Below are positions 7,701 through 7,949 of a stretch of 7,949 nt of DNA, in pieces. This DNA is from Actinomycetota bacterium. GTDB taxonomy: Bacteria; Actinomycetota; Actinomycetes; Nanopelagicales; Nanopelagicaceae. The notes beneath the pieces were generated by a model that ran no database searches, had not been told where the DNA came from, and saw nothing but the letters and a program-made list of their open reading frames with translations. Position numbers and translations under genes: made by a program. The stretch's first letter is position 1; the number at the start of each line of letters is the position of its first letter. The stretch lies in the NCBI GenBank assembly GCA_009703165.1, contig WLGP01000035.1, forward strand, positions 1-7,949, written 5' to 3'.

Positions 7701-7949
7701 AATGGCACATCCACGATTCCTGGATACACCTCGTATTCTTCGACCAAACTTGGGTTCAAAGGAACTTACGCACAAGTTGCAGCAGCCCTGGCCTCAATGA
7801 CCTGGAATCCAGCAACCGGAAGCGGGAATATCAGTATGCGAATAGGCATCGCATCGATGCCTGGAACTAGTGATTTTTACTTTGATGCGAACTCTGGGCG
7901 TTACTATAAATTTGTTTCTACTCCTTTGACTTGGGCGAACGCTAGAACC
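4776..7949 (+). CDS. Secreted modular surface protein: BspA-type LRR, Fn3 and probable lectin-like domain, 3' partial
   Basis: The frame is open for 1058 codons from the GTG to the window edge without a stop. Residues 1-34 form a Sec signal peptide: basic start (MKK, R13), hydrophobic core around 15-29 and a cleavage site after AQA (34) or ASA (36). Then follow a cysteine cap (46-79), ten BspA-type leucine-rich units (80-326), a closing cap (327-355), three Fn3 domains (about 359-451, 453-545, 547-643), a second cap (651-683), nine more units (684-887), a second closing cap (888-917), a beta-rich domain of unknown type (about 918-1033) and the beginning of a probable C-type lectin-like fold. 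BspA proteins in other bacteria and in protists bind matrix or host proteins; here adhesion to cells, particles or polysaccharide is inferred. The anchor, if any, is beyond the edge. The gene stands alone, divergent from a two-component operon that may regulate it. The function beyond surface display is not shown. Confidence 0.9.
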   Translation, partial: MKKNPTTSKFFLRSLIAVGITCPLFAIGVTPAQASAHTPIEAVFNAGTITGDVACTTGGVATGFFRITNGIVEASKNCEGAVVIPEGVTTINGEAFDADAGYSGFSRENPLGSTIPMNVTSLTIPNTVISIGNFAFRGSRISTLTIPNSVTNLGEQAFAATTQLNQITLGTGLNQISQYAFSGATSLTSLTIPSSVTSIGNHAFEYLEGLTSLTIPNSVTSIGNSAFRNAVLLTSLTIPNSVTSIGSSAFAMDGLNALQSISLGKNVVSIGAQAFAGASNITELDIPGSVTSIGNSAFQGFTRLETITIASSVLTLGSNSFLDAPSTTTLNYCGALTQDDFNTAGIGSLYTSKICSVSAPSSPGSITATLVDTQTVTVSFSAPTSNGGAPISSYLVTSSPGAITRKVNQELGGSATVTGLSSGETYTFTVIASNWGKSSLPSTASNAVTTPNLPGSPTIGTATLTNPTTASVTFSAPASNGGSTITRYTAISSPDGRTGTVNQAGSGSISVTGLTPGAAYTFSVIATNGVGDSTPSSDSNSLTTPTVPEPPTAVVATRTSSTSVNITFAAPANNGGETITSYTALSYSHTDDSLGETGTVTQPGIRSINITGLTETATYSFWVFATNAVGDSQGSQNSNAIIGSPYDPLTGNGEVACVNDGPRLGSGFFSILSNIVVWSDGCSGSAVIPNGVLEINDSAFRNDDISSVVIPSSVTTIGVQSFEGTALKTLVIPNTVTTIGARAFDDLEELTSLTIGSGIRSISPRAFRDATSLTSLVIPNTVTTIEQSAFERATSLTSLTLGNTVTTIGQSAFLSASNLTALNLPSSVRTIGSGAFEGATGLGSLVIPNGVTDIGDSAFYGASSITSLTIPDSVVNIGEEAFFNTTALLTVNYCGTTALNSSNRVFIGLANSVNITCPQTPVITVGTTDFQPLVATNVGVTLSGFDETLNYQATVKFVNVATNADVSNGILTAIRNGTSTIPGYTSYSSTKLGFKGTYAQVAAALASMTWNPATGSGNISMRIGIASMPGTSDFYFDANSGRYYKFVSTPLTWANART
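4911..5012 (+). other. N-terminal cysteine cap of LRR array 1
   Basis: Residues 46-79 carry the pattern TG-x-VAC ... GFF-x-I ... NGIV ... C just before the first leucine-rich unit, with Cys55 and Cys78. The same pattern recurs at 6723-6824 before the second array, so it is a defined module and not a random linker. The two cysteines probably form a disulfide that closes the exposed end of the solenoid. Confidence 0.6.
5013..5753 (+). repeat. BspA-type leucine-rich repeat array 1 (10 units)
   Basis: Ten units follow the pattern LTSLTIPNSVTSIGxxAFxx, the LRR_5 (Treponema pallidum/BspA) type. Unit starts are 5013 (with a 17-residue insertion after the AF position), 5130, 5196, 5265, 5334, 5403, 5472, 5547, 5616 and 5685. 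Most are exactly 69 bases (23 residues); the second is 66 and the seventh 75. Units 5 to 7 share an almost identical core and look like recent duplications, while unit 4 and units 8 to 10 have drifted. The units stack as a solenoid in this family. Confidence 0.9.
5754..5840 (+). other. C-terminal cysteine cap of LRR array 1
   Basis: Residues 327-355 begin TTTLNYCG and end in KIC, with Cys333 and Cys355 spaced 22 apart. The array's repeat pattern decays here: the expected TIP strand becomes LNYC. The module is matched at 7437-7526, where Cys894 and Cys917 are 23 apart. A disulfide closing the solenoid end is inferred. Confidence 0.6.
5850..6704 (+). repeat. Three tandem fibronectin type III domains
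   Basis: Three Fn3 domains of about 93 to 97 residues occupy roughly 5850-6128, 6132-6413 and 6414-6704. Each shows the bacterial Fn3 hallmarks in order: a proline-rich entry, a VTVSFSAP-like strand, the SNGG or NNGG turn followed by IxxY, a VTGL motif, and a YTFxVxAxN strand, with SxxSNxxTTP closing domains 1 and 2. They form a spacer between the two leucine-rich arrays. Domain 3 has a short insertion with SHTDDSLGE. Such domains are common as extended stalks in secreted actinobacterial proteins. Confidence 0.88.
6723..6824 (+). other. N-terminal cysteine cap of LRR array 2
   Basis: Residues 650-683 repeat the array 1 cap: TGNGEVAC, then GSGFFSI, SNIVV and a second Cys, with Cys657 and Cys682 spaced 25 apart. 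The likeness to 4911-5012 extends into the next strand, VIPxGV. It marks the start of a second copy of the cap-array-cap block. Confidence 0.6.
6825..7436 (+). repeat. BspA-type leucine-rich repeat array 2 (9 units)
   Basis: Nine units start at 6825, 6888, 6954, 7023, 7092, 7161, 7230, 7299 and 7368. The first is 63 bases, the second 66 and the rest 69. The consensus is LTSLVIPNTVTTIGxxAFxxATS, so it uses TVTTI where array 1 prefers SVTSI. This suggests that each array expanded on its own after the block was duplicated. Confidence 0.9.
7437..7526 (+). other. C-terminal cysteine cap of LRR array 2
   Basis: Residues 888-917 begin LLTVNYCG and end in NITC, with Cys894 and Cys917. This matches the array 1 closing cap in position after the last unit, in the NYCG motif and in cysteine spacing. 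Confidence 0.6.
7527..7949 (+). other. Beta-rich domain followed by the start of a probable C-type lectin-like domain
   Basis: Residues 918-1033 have alternating hydrophobic strands, an FKGTYAQVAAALASMTW motif and no cysteine; I do not recognise a named family with confidence. From residue 1034 the sequence FYFDANSGRYYKFVSTPLTW resembles the first strand and helix of C-type lectin-like domains, where an aromatic YY-x-FV strand is followed by TWxxA. Only about 25 residues are in the window, so the cysteines and sugar-binding motif that would prove it cannot be seen. Confidence 0.45.

Overview
The window reads as chromosomal DNA of a moderate-GC actinobacterium. The strongest pointer is the head-to-tail pair nudC-uvrD2, a neighbourhood known from Mycobacterium and other Actinobacteria. 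The mid-range base composition, the shortened UvrD2 and the large secreted BspA/Fn3 surface protein would suit a small-genome aquatic actinobacterium (Nanopelagicales-like), but that placement is inference and no rRNA or other marker gene is present to test it.

Layout. Bases 1-518 (+) hold the C-terminal part of an NADH pyrophosphatase (NudC), open at the left edge. Its stop overlaps the start of a complete UvrD2-type superfamily 1 helicase (509-2194, +) that ends straight after helicase motif VI. Ten bases later comes the end of a convergent two-gene operon on the minus strand: a LuxR-type response regulator (4630-3983) followed after 2 bases by a polytopic histidine kinase (3980-2205). A 145-base divergent spacer (4631-4775) separates this operon from a GTG-started secreted protein (4776 onward, +), which stays open for 1058 codons to the right edge.

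The secreted protein is built as signal peptide, cysteine cap, ten BspA-type leucine-rich units, cysteine cap, three fibronectin type III domains, a second cysteine cap, nine BspA-type units, a second closing cap, a beta-rich domain, and what looks like the first strand of a C-type lectin-like domain. It resembles a modular surface adhesin.

How the genes may work together. nudC and uvrD2 look like a co-transcribed housekeeping pair (NAD(H) or NAD-capped RNA turnover; DNA unwinding). The two-component pair is divergently adjacent to the adhesin, and the spacer contains a perfect 11-base palindrome (GGGTATTACCC), so control of the adhesin and/or of its own operon by this regulator is a testable idea, not something the sequence proves. 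No RNA gene, insertion sequence, CRISPR array, attachment site or convincing terminator was seen. There is no gene-free stretch longer than 145 bases.
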